From Clostridia bacterium (lineage in GTDB: Bacteria > Bacillota > Clostridia > Oscillospirales > CAG-272): 52,649 bases of DNA. Shown here piece by piece: positions 52,292 to 52,649 of the stretch. A program made the position numbers and the translations under genes. The stretch covers positions 1 through 52,649 of the forward strand of contig JAFUQU010000045.1 in NCBI GenBank assembly GCA_017472255.1. The letters run 5' to 3'. The notes under the pieces are model-generated. The model had not been told where the DNA came from, did not search any database, and saw only the letters and a list, made by a program, of their open reading frames with translations. Position 1 is the stretch's first letter. The number at the start of each line of letters is the position of its first letter.

Positions 52292-52440
52292 ACACTTGCT
52301 CGTCAGGCATATCCATTGCAAGTACCTCGTTTCATAAATATTGTAGCATATTTTCACGGATTTGTGAATGAAACGCATTTTGAAATTACATAGATTTCCG
52401 GAAATATATTTCGGGTACTCTGTATGCTACCGCTTTCATC

Positions 52441-52486
52441 CAATAAAATAAAAAGGAATGAGTCCGGTACAGTACCGAACTCATTC
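52441..52486 (-). terminator. Hairpin terminator upstream of xis
   Basis: On the minus strand GAATGAGTTCGG pairs with CCGGACTCATTC (one G-U) across a 7-base loop, then CCTTTTTATTTTATT. The 334 bases between xis and the edge ORF (52292-52625) otherwise show no convincing gene. Confidence 0.6.
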
Positions 52487-52585
52487 ACAGTTAATTTAGT
52501 ATTTATTTTTTCCGCGCGTTGTAAAATGAAGTTGCAATAGACAATTTTCAAAAAAAGAATATCCATAGTAACGATTGTGTGGTAG

Positions 52586-52608
52586 AATTGGGTTGCTACA
52601 CTACAATT
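52586..52608. repeat. Inverted repeat GAATTG/CAATTC near the edge
   Basis: GAATTG at 52585-52590 and CAATTC at 52604-52609 flank CTACACTA-containing DNA just before the edge ORF. It could be part of a terminal repeat of an insertion sequence, but the other end is not in the window. Confidence 0.3.
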
Positions 52609-52625
52609 CCGAAAGGATCGTCACT

Positions 52626-52649
52626 ATGGACAATACCAATTATACCACA
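52626..52649 (+). CDS. Start of a reading frame cut by the window edge (possible transposase)
   Basis: Only MDNTNYTT is visible, from ATG 52626 with AAAGGA at 52611-52616 nine bases upstream. The good ribosome site and the inverted repeat just before it suggest a real gene, perhaps an IS transposase following the mobile-element remnants. Eight residues do not allow a family call. Confidence 0.4.

Noticed and set aside
52354..52566. Minus-strand open frame of 70 residues near the right edge.
   Set aside because: It crosses the terminator hairpin, has no clear ribosome site and no recognisable family.
1..52649. CRISPR array.
   Set aside because: Repeats found are palindromes, tandem units or hairpins without regularly spaced unique spacers; no cas-like gene is present.
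1..52649. rRNA genes.
   Set aside because: No rRNA-like sequence was recognised; only two tRNA genes are seen.

Overview
The window looks like chromosome of a GC-rich, Gram-positive, spore-forming clostridium, most likely of the Oscillospirales type. Evidence: a classical str operon (rpsL-rpsG-fusA-tuf), SAM-I and FMN riboswitches, TTGACA-17-TATAAT promoters, strong AGGAGG ribosome binding sites, sporulation genes (CwlD-type amidase, GerW/YtfJ), the scpA-scpB-ytfJ-dac cluster and many intrinsic terminators. Most genes are ordinary chromosomal genes; AT-rich or repeat-rich patches at about 47.1-47.7, 49.2-50.0 and 51.5-52.6 kb look acquired or decayed.

Layout. 1-1.9 kb: a truncated sugar-type solute-binding lipoprotein divergent from an AraC regulator. 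1.9-3.5 kb: tRNA-Leu(GAG), trpS and tRNA-Lys(TTT). 3.5-7.9 kb: cell-wall genes, namely a GHL10-like domain fused to an amidase, a short NfeD-like membrane protein and a CwlD-type amidase. 8-19 kb: an accessory region with a beta-helix GH141-like enzyme, a GH2 beta-mannosidase-like enzyme, a Gfo/Idh oxidoreductase and a CE7-like esterase. Inside it sits the most unusual locus: an ECF sigma factor gene overlapping a gene whose product looks like an anti-sigma N-terminus, one membrane segment and an external serpin domain, followed by a second serpin.

19-26.6 kb (minus strand): metK under a SAM-I riboswitch, a small export-type membrane protein, a riboflavin ECF-transporter S component under an FMN riboswitch, and the str operon. 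26.7-43.3 kb (plus strand): recD2, a candidate small RNA, then a long collinear run of lon, engB, an M50 protease, scpA, scpB, a DUF2953-like gene, ytfJ, a D,D-carboxypeptidase, rluB-like, a GNAT-like gene, a CapA-like lipoprotein, an AEC transporter and topB.

43.3-52.6 kb: an FAD oxidoreductase, a third amidase, a HAD phosphatase, an alpha/beta hydrolase, a lone AT-rich PBECR-like nuclease, a second candidate small RNA, an orphan histidine kinase broken by a one-base frameshift, paired palindromic repeats, a divergent XRE regulator and SLOG-type gene, ychF, the decayed xis-int end of a Tn916-like element, and the start of a further ORF at the edge.

Short hairpins recur throughout: arrays with three-base loops, two of them directly upstream of start codons that lack a Shine-Dalgarno sequence, and two copies of a paired palindrome element whose arms show a compensatory base-pair change. 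The best candidate for something undescribed is the sigma factor / anti-sigma-serpin locus at 12.85-16.26 kb.
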